Shown piece after piece: positions 1-6,788 of a DNA stretch of 12,450 nt. This DNA is from an uncultured Lachnospiraceae bacterium. Its GTDB lineage: Bacteria; Bacillota; Clostridia; Lachnospirales; Lachnospiraceae. The notes under the pieces were generated by a model that had not been told where the DNA came from, made no database searches, and was given only the letters and a program-made list of their open reading frames with translations. The translations under genes were made by a program, and so were the position numbers. Location of the stretch: the NCBI GenBank assembly GCA_947177925.1, contig CAMWWJ010000068.1:1-12450 (forward strand), read 5' to 3'. Position 1 is the stretch's first letter. Every line of letters starts with the position of its first letter.

Positions 1-66
1 CAGATGTGGGGTAGAAGCATAGGAGGTGGCAGTCATCCCCATGGCGGCGGAGGAGGATTGCATTAG
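1..66 (+). CDS. C-terminal tail of an upstream gene, Gly/His-rich (partial)
   Basis: Reading frame 1 is open from the window edge to a TAG at 64-66 and encodes about 21 residues ending in RSIGGGSHPHGGGGGLH. Such glycine-rich tails are typical of the C-termini of TPM-domain (YgcG-like) membrane proteins and some other surface proteins, and TPM proteins are often found beside small zinc-ribbon membrane proteins in Clostridia, which is the arrangement here. The stop codon is the first three bases of the TAGGAGG that serves the next gene, so the two are probably translationally coupled. The body of the protein is outside the window, so the TPM identification is only a guess. That this is a real coding tail is moderately likely. 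Confidence 0.5.
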   Translation, partial: QMWGRSIGGGSHPHGGGGGLH

Positions 67-78
67 GAGGAGAACGAA

Positions 79-561
79 ATGCAGAGGAACATGTTGCGGG
101 CAGGAGGAAACTGCCCGTATTGCAAGGCTAAGATATTTTTTTATTATGAGGAAGAATGGTTGTATGGAAGTCCCATCAGAACCTGTAAAAAGTGCGGAAA
201 AAACTATGTGGATGATAGATACCATGAAATTGCGGTGGAAGGAATCGCACCAAATGCGCTTTCCATAAGGCGGAATGGAATCGGCCTGCTTATCATGCTT
301 GGGATTTTTCTGATTGCTTTTCTCATACATTTTTATGAAGTAAGCCATAAGAGCGGATATAGCCTGGAATTCTGCTGCTTAATGGTCGTTGCATTGTTTG
401 GTATCCTGTTTTTTATAATCGATTCCATTAGAATCCTGACGGGAGCAAAGGCTAAGAAACTGGAGAAGCTTCGGGAGGAATCGGTGAAAAGGCTAAGGAA
501 CTGGAGCTATGCAAAAGAGCTGGAGGCGCTTGATTATCCGGTTCCGGAGGAATATTTATAG
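79..561 (+). CDS. Small membrane protein with N-terminal zinc ribbon
   Basis: A 160-residue protein of unknown function. Cys12-x2-Cys15 and Cys36-x2-Cys39 form a treble-clef or zinc-ribbon type metal site at the N-terminus. Two hydrophobic segments follow, at about residues 67-87 and 95-117, so the zinc ribbon and the charged C-terminal tail should both face the same side, most likely the cytoplasm. The tail is basic and helical and ends in YPVPEEYL. The ATG at 79 is preceded by AGGAGG at 65-70 with 8 nt spacing, which decides the start. The gene sits directly behind a Gly-rich tail (stop at 64-66), probably in the same operon, and converges on gpr with only 30 bp between the stops. No catalytic motif is visible. 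A role as accessory or scaffold to the upstream membrane protein is inference from position only. Confidence 0.8.
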   Translation: MQRNMLRAGGNCPYCKAKIFFYYEEEWLYGSPIRTCKKCGKNYVDDRYHEIAVEGIAPNALSIRRNGIGLLIMLGIFLIAFLIHFYEVSHKSGYSLEFCCLMVVALFGILFFIIDSIRILTGAKAKKLEKLREESVKRLRNWSYAKELEALDYPVPEEYL

Positions 562-591
562 CAGGAGTACATCCGATAGTTACATATCCGG

Positions 592-1491
592 TCAGCACAT
601 ATCAAAAGCCATATTCAGAGCTTCAGATACCGTGAAGCTTAACCGCTTGATCACCTCGTCAATATCCTTGCTGGTAACATACATATTATGAAGCTCACTG
701 TTTACCATCTTGCCCTGAAAGGAATTGTCCACTTCTCCTTCTTCCATATAAGAAAGCGCGTCCCTTACAATCGTTTCCGCATCTACTACAGTAGGGATGC
801 CGATTGCGATGACAGGAATGCCCAGACTTTCTTTTGTAAGCCCGTCCCGGTGGTTGCCGACGCCGGAGCCGGGATGGATGCCTGTATCGGTAATCTGGAT
901 AGTCTTATTTAAGCGTTTAATGCTTCTGGCAGCAAGGGCATCTATGACGATCATAAGGTCCGGCTTTGTCTGTTCGATTACCCCTTTGATGATTTCAGCC
1001 GTTTCCATGCCGTTCTTAGCCATGACTCCGGGAGCAAGGGAGCTGATTAAATGCATCCGGCTCTTATTATAAGCAGCTTTTCCATAGGCTTTTACAATAT
1101 GTCTGGTAATGCACAGATTGTCAATGACATCAGGACCAAGTGCGTCGGCAGTCACCTCTCTGTTTCCCAACCCTACCACAAGGATAGACTGTTCCTTTTC
1201 AAAGTCGGGAATGATTTCCTTTAGCTGGGCAGCCAGCTCCTTTGAAATTTCCCGGTGATAGTTTTCGTCTGGCTCTATCATATTTGGCGTCTCCAATGTA
1301 ATATAGGTTCCCATTGGTTTACATAATGCTTTTGCGCCGTTTTTGGTGGATACCAATACTTTGGTAATACGGGTTTCCGTGTTTTCGTGATAGCTTTCGT
1401 CCACAGTAATGCCGTGAGTATTTTCTGAGACAACCTCCATATTCTCGTGTGCTTCCAATGCAAGGTCAGTGCGTACTGAATGAACAGACAT
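592..1491 (-). CDS. gpr: Germination protease GPR (spore protease, peptidase family A25)
   Basis: GPR degrades the small acid-soluble proteins (SASP) that coat spore DNA, supplying amino acids at germination. It is made as an inactive zymogen in the forespore and processes itself. The 299-residue protein has the family's signature blocks: an N-terminal SVRTDLALEA that matches the autoprocessing region (VRTDLAVEA in Bacillus), VVGLGNREVTADALGP, IIKGVIEQTKPD, IDALAARS, QITDTGIHPGSGVGN and GIPTVVDA. It is shorter than the B. subtilis enzyme (368 aa, from memory) because a loop before the C-terminus is reduced, as is usual in clostridia. A longer frame starts at 1506, but GGAGG at 1500-1504 lies inside it and is spaced 8 nt from the ATG at 1489-1491. 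The earlier ATG has no ribosome binding site, so 1491 is chosen. Known homologues are transcribed by sigma-F/sigma-G; I found no convincing match for that promoter upstream. The gene diverges from rpsT and converges with the zinc-ribbon gene. Confidence 0.97.
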   Translation of the reverse strand: MSVHSVRTDLALEAHENMEVVSENTHGITVDESYHENTETRITKVLVSTKNGAKALCKPMGTYITLETPNMIEPDENYHREISKELAAQLKEIIPDFEKEQSILVVGLGNREVTADALGPDVIDNLCITRHIVKAYGKAAYNKSRMHLISSLAPGVMAKNGMETAEIIKGVIEQTKPDLMIVIDALAARSIKRLNKTIQITDTGIHPGSGVGNHRDGLTKESLGIPVIAIGIPTVVDAETIVRDALSYMEEGEVDNSFQGKMVNSELHNMYVTSKDIDEVIKRLSFTVSEALNMAFDMC

Positions 1492-1499
1492 AATGATTT

Positions 1500-1504
1500 C
1501 CTCC
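1500..1504 (-). promoter_or_regulatory. Ribosome binding site that decides the gpr start
   Basis: On the minus strand this reads GGAGG, followed by 8 nt and the ATG at 1491-1489. It overlaps the codons just after an in-frame upstream ATG (1506-1504), which itself has only an AT-rich, purine-poor stretch in front of it. The strong site therefore favours the downstream ATG and a propeptide of about seven residues ahead of the RTDLALEA processing region. Confidence 0.75.
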
Positions 1505-1612
1505 ATATAATGAATCTGAAAAATATATACCCATAGTCTGTGCAGTTTTTACAAAAATATAAAATATTGTTGTAAAATTTAGGTTTGCATATAATAAATT
1601 TCCAAAATCATA

Positions 1613-1641
1613 TTGACAGAATAAATACCAGCTAATATAAT
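1613..1641 (+). promoter_or_regulatory. Consensus sigma-A promoter of rpsT
   Basis: A perfect -35 hexamer TTGACA at 1613-1618 and a perfect -10 hexamer TATAAT at 1636-1641 are separated by exactly 17 bp, in an AT-rich region facing rpsT. The expected transcription start is near 1648, which gives a leader of about 90 nt before the rpsT start. An unusually strong constitutive promoter fits a ribosomal protein gene. On the other strand this region is upstream of gpr. Confidence 0.9.
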
Positions 1642-1654
1642 AATATGCGTGTGT

Positions 1655-1690
1655 TTACATCAGACTGTCCGTGTCCAGACTCAGATGTAA
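1655..1690 (+). promoter_or_regulatory. Possible stem-loop in the rpsT leader
   Basis: TTACATC at 1655-1661 is exactly complementary to GATGTAA at 1684-1690. The inner AGACTG (1662-1667) can extend the pairing with CAGACT (1676-1681) with one mismatch and a 2-nt bulge (1682-1683). It lies in the untranslated leader, 36 nt before the ribosome binding site. S20 represses its own synthesis in E. coli, and many ribosomal-protein leaders bind their product, so an autoregulatory element is conceivable. The fold was found by eye and may be incidental. Confidence 0.3.
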
Positions 1691-1739
1691 GCAGAAGCAT
1701 TCAGAACGAACAACAGAACAAATATAGGAGGTGTAAGTC

Positions 1740-2003
1740 TTGGCTAACATCAAATCTGCAAAAAAGAGAATTTTAGTAAATCGCACAAAGGCTGATAGAA
1801 ACAAAGCGATTAAATCCGGTGTAAAAACCGCTATTAAGAAGGTTTATACAGCAATTGAAGCAAAAGATGCAGAGGCAGCAAAGGAAGCTTTAAAGAATGC
1901 CACAGTTGTAATCGATAAAGCTGCAACAAAGGGTATCTATCATAAGAACAATGCTGCAAGAAAGGTTTCCCGTTTAACCAAAGCGGTAAACAAAATTGCT
2001 TAA
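1740..2003 (+). CDS. rpsT: 30S ribosomal protein S20
   Basis: An 87-residue, very basic, mostly helical protein that binds 16S rRNA early in assembly of the 30S subunit body. The N-terminal ANIKSAKKRI, the following run of Lys/Arg/Asn, and KGIYHKNNAARKVSRLTKAVN near the C-terminus are diagnostic of S20, and the length is normal for the family. The start is a TTG at 1740, preceded by AGGAGGTG at 1726-1733. No in-frame ATG lies nearby and the family's conserved N-terminus begins right after it, so the rare initiator is real. Transcription should come from the consensus promoter at 1613-1641 and end at the terminator just after the gene, making it monocistronic. It diverges from gpr, a partner it also neighbours in Bacillus. 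Confidence 0.98.
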   Translation: MANIKSAKKRILVNRTKADRNKAIKSGVKTAIKKVYTAIEAKDAEAAKEALKNATVVIDKAATKGIYHKNNAARKVSRLTKAVNKIA

Positions 2004-2026
2004 TGTAACATAGAATCATATATGAG

Positions 2027-2060
2027 AAGTGTCAGGAGCCGTCATTCCTGACACTTTTTT
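2027..2060 (+). terminator. Intrinsic terminator of rpsT
   Basis: AAGTGTCAGGA (2027-2037) and TCCTGACACTT (2046-2056) form a perfect 11-bp stem around an 8-nt loop, followed by an unbroken T run to 2060. It lies 24 nt after the rpsT stop. It should insulate spoIIP from the strong rpsT promoter, so spoIIP needs its own promoter in 2061-2195. Confidence 0.95.
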
Positions 2061-2079
2061 ATTGCAAAAGGCAGGGAAA

Positions 2080-2109
2080 GTTCTAAAGTTTTCTCCGGTT
2101 ACATATAAT
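2080..2109 (+). promoter_or_regulatory. Possible sigma-E-type promoter of spoIIP
   Basis: CATATAAT at 2102-2109 is close to the sigma-E -10 consensus (CATACAAT-like). The corresponding -35 position, GTTCTAAA at 2080-2087 with 14 bp spacing, is only a partial match. No good sigma-A pair is visible between the rpsT terminator and spoIIP. spoIIP is known to be sigma-E-dependent in Bacillus, which supports the idea, but the -35 is weak. Confidence 0.35.
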
Positions 2110-2195
2110 TTCTTAGTCTTATTTATGATAATCAGACAGTTACAGGACATGAAAAGCCCATGGCGGGCGGCAAAAGATTAGGAGAGATACATAAC

Positions 2196-3446
2196 ATGGA
2201 GAAAAACAGAATACAGAATATGGTGCTTGGCATTCTGTGTCTTTTAGGATGCTTTTGTATTGTAAGGGCAGCGCTTCTCTTTGGATTTTTTGGCAGAGGA
2301 AATGTATCCTATTTTCTTGCCTGGGGGGACAGGCAAATACTTTCCATTCATTGTCCGGCCTTTCTTTATATGGAAGAAACCAATGTGGCGGTGCATGTGG
2401 AAGAAATCGGAAAAGAGATTGTGGCAGGCTATTTGCCGATTTATGACTATATGAGAGAAAATCCTCAATATAAAGTGGAAATGGAAAATCAGGAAATGAT
2501 CGAGAAAATCATTTTAAATGAAGGGCAGGATGAAAATCATGTACCAGTCCAGACAGAAACGGAGCCTGCTTCTAAACAGGATGAGCTTGCGGCAATGGAA
2601 GAGGAAAACAGACAGGCTGTAGAAGAGGAAATGAAAAAGGAAAATGCCGGTATTGATTTTGTATTGGCAGAGGAAAAAGCCGTTACCTATGATTTGGAAA
2701 AGTTTCGGGACTTTGATGCTCTTCTGGGGGAATTTTATGTGTTGGATAACATTACTACCATCGATGGAAGCCAGTTGAATCTGGAGGCGCTTTTGGGAAG
2801 GGATATGACCATGAAGGCATCAAATGACAAACCACAAATTCTTATTTATCATACCCATTCCCAGGAGGCATTTGCAGATTCCGTGGCGGGAGATGAGGCC
2901 ACTACGATTATTGGGGCCGGGGAAAAGCTGACGGCGCTTCTTAGGGGATATGGCTTTAACGTCATCCACCATACCGGTAAATATGATGTGGAAAACAGGG
3001 ATTACGCATATTCCAATGCGGCGCCTGCAATTGAACAGATATTGGCGGAAAATCCATCCATTGAAGTCATCATCGACCTGCACAGGGATGGCGTGGCGGA
3101 AGGCACAAGGCTTGTGACCAACTTAAACGGAAGGCCTACTGCCCAGTTTATGTTTTTTAACGGTCTAAGCCGTACAAAAAAACGGGGAGACATTGATTAC
3201 CTTAAAAATGATAACATCGGGGAAAATCTGGCATTTTCCTTTCAGGCCCAGTTAAAATGCAAGGAATATTATCCGGGCCTTTCCAGAAAAATATATTTAA
3301 AGGGCTATCGCTACAATATGCATTATCGGGGAAAAAGCCTGTTGATCGAGGTAGGGGCGCAGACCAACACAGTGGAAGAAATCATGAATGCCATGGACCC
3401 TATCGCCCATGTGCTGTATCTTACCTTGTCGGGAGAAGAAAATTAG
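2196..3446 (+). CDS. spoIIP: Stage II sporulation protein P (peptidoglycan amidase/endopeptidase)
   Basis: SpoIIP is the mother-cell cell-wall hydrolase that, with SpoIID and SpoIIM, thins septal peptidoglycan and drives engulfment of the forespore. The 416-residue protein has one membrane anchor at about residues 9-32, so the rest should lie outside the membrane. An acidic, Glu-rich and possibly coiled segment lies at about residues 110-150, and the catalytic domain follows. Visible zinc-site and catalytic motifs of the SpoIIP family are IYHTHSQEAF (His219, His221, Glu224), DLHRD (His296) and LIEVGAQTNT (Glu385). The ATG at 2196 follows AGGAG at 2180-2184 with an 11-nt gap. An in-frame ATG at 2160 would add 12 residues but has a poorer site, so the start is not fully settled. 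In Bacillus gpr lies directly upstream in the same direction; here gpr is on the other strand with rpsT in between. Confidence 0.95.
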   Translation: MEKNRIQNMVLGILCLLGCFCIVRAALLFGFFGRGNVSYFLAWGDRQILSIHCPAFLYMEETNVAVHVEEIGKEIVAGYLPIYDYMRENPQYKVEMENQEMIEKIILNEGQDENHVPVQTETEPASKQDELAAMEEENRQAVEEEMKKENAGIDFVLAEEKAVTYDLEKFRDFDALLGEFYVLDNITTIDGSQLNLEALLGRDMTMKASNDKPQILIYHTHSQEAFADSVAGDEATTIIGAGEKLTALLRGYGFNVIHHTGKYDVENRDYAYSNAAPAIEQILAENPSIEVIIDLHRDGVAEGTRLVTNLNGRPTAQFMFFNGLSRTKKRGDIDYLKNDNIGENLAFSFQAQLKCKEYYPGLSRKIYLKGYRYNMHYRGKSLLIEVGAQTNTVEEIMNAMDPIAHVLYLTLSGEEN

Positions 3447-3477
3447 CAAGATGTATCAGGAAATGCCTGCAGGAACA

Positions 3478-3506
3478 TTGCACCGGAAGAAAATTTTTGT
3501 TATACT
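3478..3506 (+). promoter_or_regulatory. Possible sigma-A promoter of lepA-hemW
   Basis: TATACT at 3501-3506 is preceded by TGT at 3498-3500, giving an extended -10 (TGnTATACT). TTGCAC at 3478-3483 is 17 bp upstream; only its TTG matches the -35 consensus, which an extended -10 tolerates. It sits in the 144-bp gap between spoIIP and lepA, so the housekeeping genes could be expressed apart from the sporulation gene before them. No terminator is evident after spoIIP. Confidence 0.5.
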
Positions 3507-3590
3507 GACAAGCAGTGAAAAGAAACAGAAAACAATTTGCATGGAAAGTAAATACAATAGAAGAGCAGAACAAGGAACAGGAGAAGGAAT

Positions 3591-5405
3591 ATGGCAGGTA
3601 TCGATCAAAGTAAAATAAGGAATTTCTGTATAGTGGCCCATATTGACCACGGCAAATCCACATTGGCAGACAGAATCATTGAGAAGACCGGACTGCTTAC
3701 AAGCAGGGAAATGCAGGCACAGGTTTTGGATAATATGGAGCTTGAGAGAGAAAGAGGCATTACCATAAAAGCCCAGACTGTCCGTATCGTATACAAGGCA
3801 AAGGATGGAGAGGAGTATATTTTCAATCTGATCGACACTCCGGGACATGTGGATTTCAACTATGAAGTGAGCCGCAGTCTGGCTGCCTGCGACGGCGCTA
3901 TTTTAGTAGTGGATGCCGCACAGGGAATTGAAGCCCAGACTTTGGCAAACGTATATCTTGCCCTGGATCACGATCTGGATGTATTTCCCGTCATCAATAA
4001 GATCGACCTGCCAAGTGCGGAGCCGGAACGGGTCAAAGAAGAAATAGAAGATGTAATAGGGATCGAGGCTCATGATGCGCCCTTGATTTCCGCCAAAAAC
4101 GGAATTGGGATTGAGGAAGTATTAGAACAAATCGTAGCCAAAATCCCGGCACCGGAGGGAAACCCTGATGCTCCCCTTAAGGCGCTTATTTTTGATTCTC
4201 TTTATGATTCTTATAAGGGAGTCATTATTTTCTGCCGCATCAAGGAAGGAACCGTAAAGAAGGGAACCCCTATTTTAATGATGGCCACAGGGGCTAAGGC
4301 GGAAGTGGTAGAGGTAGGATATTTTGGAGCGGGCCAGTTTTTAGAATGCGAAGAGCTTTCCGCCGGAATGGTAGGCTACATTACCGCATCCATTAAAAAC
4401 GTAAAGGATACGGAAGTAGGCGACACGGTAACCAATGCCAAGGAGCCATGCAAAGAGCCCCTTCCTGGCTATAAAAAGGTCCAGTCCATGGTATATTGCG
4501 GCATGTATCCGGCGGACGGGGCCAAATATCCGGATCTGCGGGATGCTTTGGAAAAGCTCCAGTTAAATGATGCTTCTTTACATTACGAGCCGGAAACGTC
4601 CATTGCATTAGGTTTTGGGTTCCGATGCGGATTTTTGGGACTGCTTCATCTGGAAATCATACAGGAGCGTTTGGAAAGAGAATATAATCTGGATTTGGTT
4701 ACTACGGCTCCAGGAGTTATTTACAAGGTGCATAAAAGCAATGGAGAAGTCATTGAACTGACGAACCCAAGCAATCTGCCGGATCCTTCGGAAATCGAAT
4801 ATATGGAAGAGCCTATCGTCAGTGCGGAAATCATGGTAACTTCTGAATTTATCGGGGCAATTATGGAGCTTTGCCAGGAGCGGCGGGGTGTTTATCTTGG
4901 AATGGAATATATGGAAGAAAAAAGAGCGCTTCTTCGCTATGAGCTTCCGTTAAATGAAATCATATATGACTTTTTTGATGCCCTGAAGTCCCGTTCAAGA
5001 GGATATGCCTCCTTTGATTATGAATTAAAGGGCTACGAGCAGTCCGAGCTGGTAAAGCTGGACATGCTCATCAATAAGGAAGAAGTGGATGCGCTGTCCT
5101 TTATCGTCCATAAGGACAGCGCCTATGACAGAGGCAGGAAAATGTGCGAGAAATTAAAAGAAGAAATTCCGAGACATCTGTTTGAAATTCCTATTCAGGC
5201 AGCTGTGGGCGGTAAGGTCATTGCAAGGGAAACCGTCAAGGCAATGCGCAAGGATGTGCTGGCAAAATGCTACGGAGGAGATATTACCCGTAAGAAAAAG
5301 CTTCTGGAAAAACAGAAGGAAGGCAAGAAGCGCATGCGCCAGATAGGCAATGTGGAAATTCCGCAACAGGCATTTATGAGCGTGCTGAAGCTGGATGATA
5401 AATAG
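3591..5405 (+). CDS. lepA: Elongation factor 4 (LepA), ribosome-associated GTPase
   Basis: LepA/EF4 is a translational GTPase that acts on the ribosome. Back-translocation and a role in 30S maturation or initiation have both been proposed, and it is usually dispensable in rich medium. The 604 residues match the family's usual length. GTPase motifs are all present: AHIDHGKST (residues 16-24), RGIT (55-58), DTPGHVDF (82-89, with catalytic His86) and NKID (136-139). The middle region holds the EF-G-like domains, and the C-terminus has the LepA-specific domain with the typical basic end (MRQIGNVEIPQQAFMSVLKL). AGGAG at 3579-3583 with 7 nt spacing sets the ATG at 3591. The TAG stop at 5403-5405 abuts or overlaps the hemW start, so the two are co-transcribed, as in Bacillus. 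Confidence 0.98.
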   Translation: MAGIDQSKIRNFCIVAHIDHGKSTLADRIIEKTGLLTSREMQAQVLDNMELERERGITIKAQTVRIVYKAKDGEEYIFNLIDTPGHVDFNYEVSRSLAACDGAILVVDAAQGIEAQTLANVYLALDHDLDVFPVINKIDLPSAEPERVKEEIEDVIGIEAHDAPLISAKNGIGIEEVLEQIVAKIPAPEGNPDAPLKALIFDSLYDSYKGVIIFCRIKEGTVKKGTPILMMATGAKAEVVEVGYFGAGQFLECEELSAGMVGYITASIKNVKDTEVGDTVTNAKEPCKEPLPGYKKVQSMVYCGMYPADGAKYPDLRDALEKLQLNDASLHYEPETSIALGFGFRCGFLGLLHLEIIQERLEREYNLDLVTTAPGVIYKVHKSNGEVIELTNPSNLPDPSEIEYMEEPIVSAEIMVTSEFIGAIMELCQERRGVYLGMEYMEEKRALLRYELPLNEIIYDFFDALKSRSRGYASFDYELKGYEQSELVKLDMLINKEEVDALSFIVHKDSAYDRGRKMCEKLKEEIPRHLFEIPIQAAVGGKVIARETVKAMRKDVLAKCYGGDITRKKKLLEKQKEGKKRMRQIGNVEIPQQAFMSVLKLDDK

Positions 5406-5416
5406 TGGGCAATCAT

Positions 5417-6706
5417 ATGAAAGAGAAAGAACTTATAAATAGCCCCCTGAGCATATATATCCATATACCGTTCTGCATGAAAAAATGCCGCTATTGTGAT
5501 TTTTTATCGGCGCCTGCCGGGGAAGAGACACAAGAGGAATATGTACATGCTCTGCTGAAAGAGATAGAATATTGGGGGCGTATGCTTTCCGAAGCCCGGA
5601 TAAAATCCGTTTACATCGGTGGCGGGACTCCATCCGTTCTGCGGGAAGAGCTTATAAAGGAAGTGTTATGTAAACTAAAAGAAGCTTTTCCGGATATTAT
5701 GAGAATGGAAAAAAAAGCAGCACAGGGAAATAAGTCCCATGACAGGGAATTAAGGATAAAAGAGACGGAAAGAACGGAATGGAAATTAACAGAACCAGAA
5801 ATTTCCATAGAAGTCAATCCCGGCACGGTAACGGAAGAAAAGCTGAAAACCTATAAGCAGGCGGGAATCAACCGTCTGAGCATAGGACTTCAGTCAGCGG
5901 ACAGGGAAGAGTTAAAGCTGTTAGGCAGAATTCATACCTATGAGGAATTTCTGGAAACCTATCATATGGCAAGGGCTCAGGGATTTGCCAATCTGAATAT
6001 AGATTTAATCAGTGCCCTGCCCGGACAGAAGCTGAAAAGCTGGCAGGGCACTTTGGAGAAGGTGCTGGCATTGAAGCCGGAGCATATTTCCGCCTATAGC
6101 CTTATGATTGAAGAAGGAACCCCTTTTTACGAAACTTATTCCGGGCATCAGGAGCTTTTGCCGGATGAAGAGACGGACCGGGCCATGTATGCTCTGACAA
6201 AAGACATGCTTCAAAAGGCAGGGTATGAGCGGTATGAGATATCCAATTACAGCCGGAAGGGAAAAGAATGCCTGCACAATATGGTGTACTGGCAAAGAGG
6301 GAATTATCTTGGGCTGGGTCTTGGAAGTTCTTCTATGATAGAAAACGTTCGTTTTCGGAATATCACTTCGTTGAAAGATTATGTAAACTACTGGGTGGCA
6401 GATAAGGAAAAGAGCAGGGATATAGGCAGCATTTCTGAAAAAGTCCCTGCCATTTGTGAGGATATCCAACATTTAAGTCAAAAGGAACGGATGGAGGAGT
6501 TTATGTTTTTGGGGCTTCGAATGATAAAGGGAGTATCGGTAAAAGAGTTTGAGGCTGCTTTTGGGAAGAGTATTTTTCAAGTGTATGGAAGGCAGATTGC
6601 GAAATATAAAGAGCAGCATGCGCTTACCGTGGGTGAGCGGATTGCCCTTACCGACAGGGGATTGGATGTGAGCAATTTGATTTTGGCGGATTTTTTGCTT
6701 GAATAA
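5417..6706 (+). CDS. hemW: Radical SAM heme chaperone HemW (formerly HemN-like)
   Basis: HemW-type radical SAM proteins bind heme and deliver it to respiratory or other heme proteins; they are not coproporphyrinogen dehydrogenases. The cluster motif is Cys20-x3-Cys24-x2-Cys27 followed by Asp-Phe, which marks HemW rather than HemN (HemN has a fourth Cys there). Other family blocks are GGGTPS, EVNPGT, RLSIGLQS, NIDLISALPGQ, HISAYSLMIEEGTPF, YEISNYSRKGKECLHN and GLGLGSSSM, with a HemN_C-type C-terminal domain. An unusual charged segment at about residues 93-125, rich in Lys, Glu and Arg, sits between the second and third strands of the barrel and explains why the protein (429 aa) is longer than typical HemW (about 380). 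The start is uncertain: a GTG at 5405 overlaps the lepA stop (TAGTG), and the ATG at 5417 is four codons later. Neither has a strong ribosome binding site, so translational coupling to lepA is likely. Confidence 0.94.
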   Translation: MKEKELINSPLSIYIHIPFCMKKCRYCDFLSAPAGEETQEEYVHALLKEIEYWGRMLSEARIKSVYIGGGTPSVLREELIKEVLCKLKEAFPDIMRMEKKAAQGNKSHDRELRIKETERTEWKLTEPEISIEVNPGTVTEEKLKTYKQAGINRLSIGLQSADREELKLLGRIHTYEEFLETYHMARAQGFANLNIDLISALPGQKLKSWQGTLEKVLALKPEHISAYSLMIEEGTPFYETYSGHQELLPDEETDRAMYALTKDMLQKAGYERYEISNYSRKGKECLHNMVYWQRGNYLGLGLGSSSMIENVRFRNITSLKDYVNYWVADKEKSRDIGSISEKVPAICEDIQHLSQKERMEEFMFLGLRMIKGVSVKEFEAAFGKSIFQVYGRQIAKYKEQHALTVGERIALTDRGLDVSNLILADFLLE

Positions 6707-6715
6707 AGGGCAAGC

Positions 6716-6769
6716 GGGCTGGGTTACTACGGATTTCGTCATTTTCCAGCCCCTATCACTGGACTTTTC
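6716..6769 (+). other. Overlapping hairpins downstream of hemW (weak terminator candidate)
   Basis: GGGCTGG (6716-6722) can pair with CCAGCCC (6746-6752) across a 23-nt loop. Alternatively TCCAG (6745-6749) pairs with CTGGA (6759-6763), followed by CTTTTCC. The two pairings compete for the same bases. Neither has a good T run, so hemW termination here is possible but weak. The second hairpin overlaps the -35 of the promoter candidate for the next operon. Confidence 0.25.
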
Positions 6770-6788
6770 CTGTAAATAAGAATATAAT
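6760..6788 (+). promoter_or_regulatory. Possible sigma-A promoter of the surface-glycan operon
   Basis: A perfect -10, TATAAT at 6783-6788, lies 17 bp after TGGACT (6760-6765; 4 of 6 match TTGACA). It is in the only sizeable gap (124 bp) before the seven-gene run, 42 nt from the first start codon. A second TATAAG at 6795-6800 is a weaker alternative -10. Confidence 0.55.

Noticed and set aside
562..591. Search for a bidirectional terminator between the convergent zinc-ribbon and gpr genes
   Set aside because: No stem with adjacent T run on either strand; the gap is only 30 bp.
1507..1612. Sigma-F/sigma-G promoter for gpr on the minus strand
   Set aside because: The region is very AT-rich and gives only partial, wrongly spaced matches; none is good enough to call.
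2149..2181. Ten-codon upstream frame (ATG at 2149, TAG at 2179-2181) whose stop overlaps the spoIIP ribosome binding site
   Set aside because: It has no ribosome binding site of its own and no reason to be conserved, so it is too short to support.
3456..3848. Open frame of 130 codons on the minus strand over the start of lepA
   Set aside because: It lies antisense to the certain lepA GTPase domain, has no ribosome binding site or recognisable motif, and is a codon-bias shadow.
6005..6472. Open frame of 155 codons on the minus strand inside hemW
   Set aside because: Fully antisense to conserved hemW blocks, with no family resemblance or start signal.
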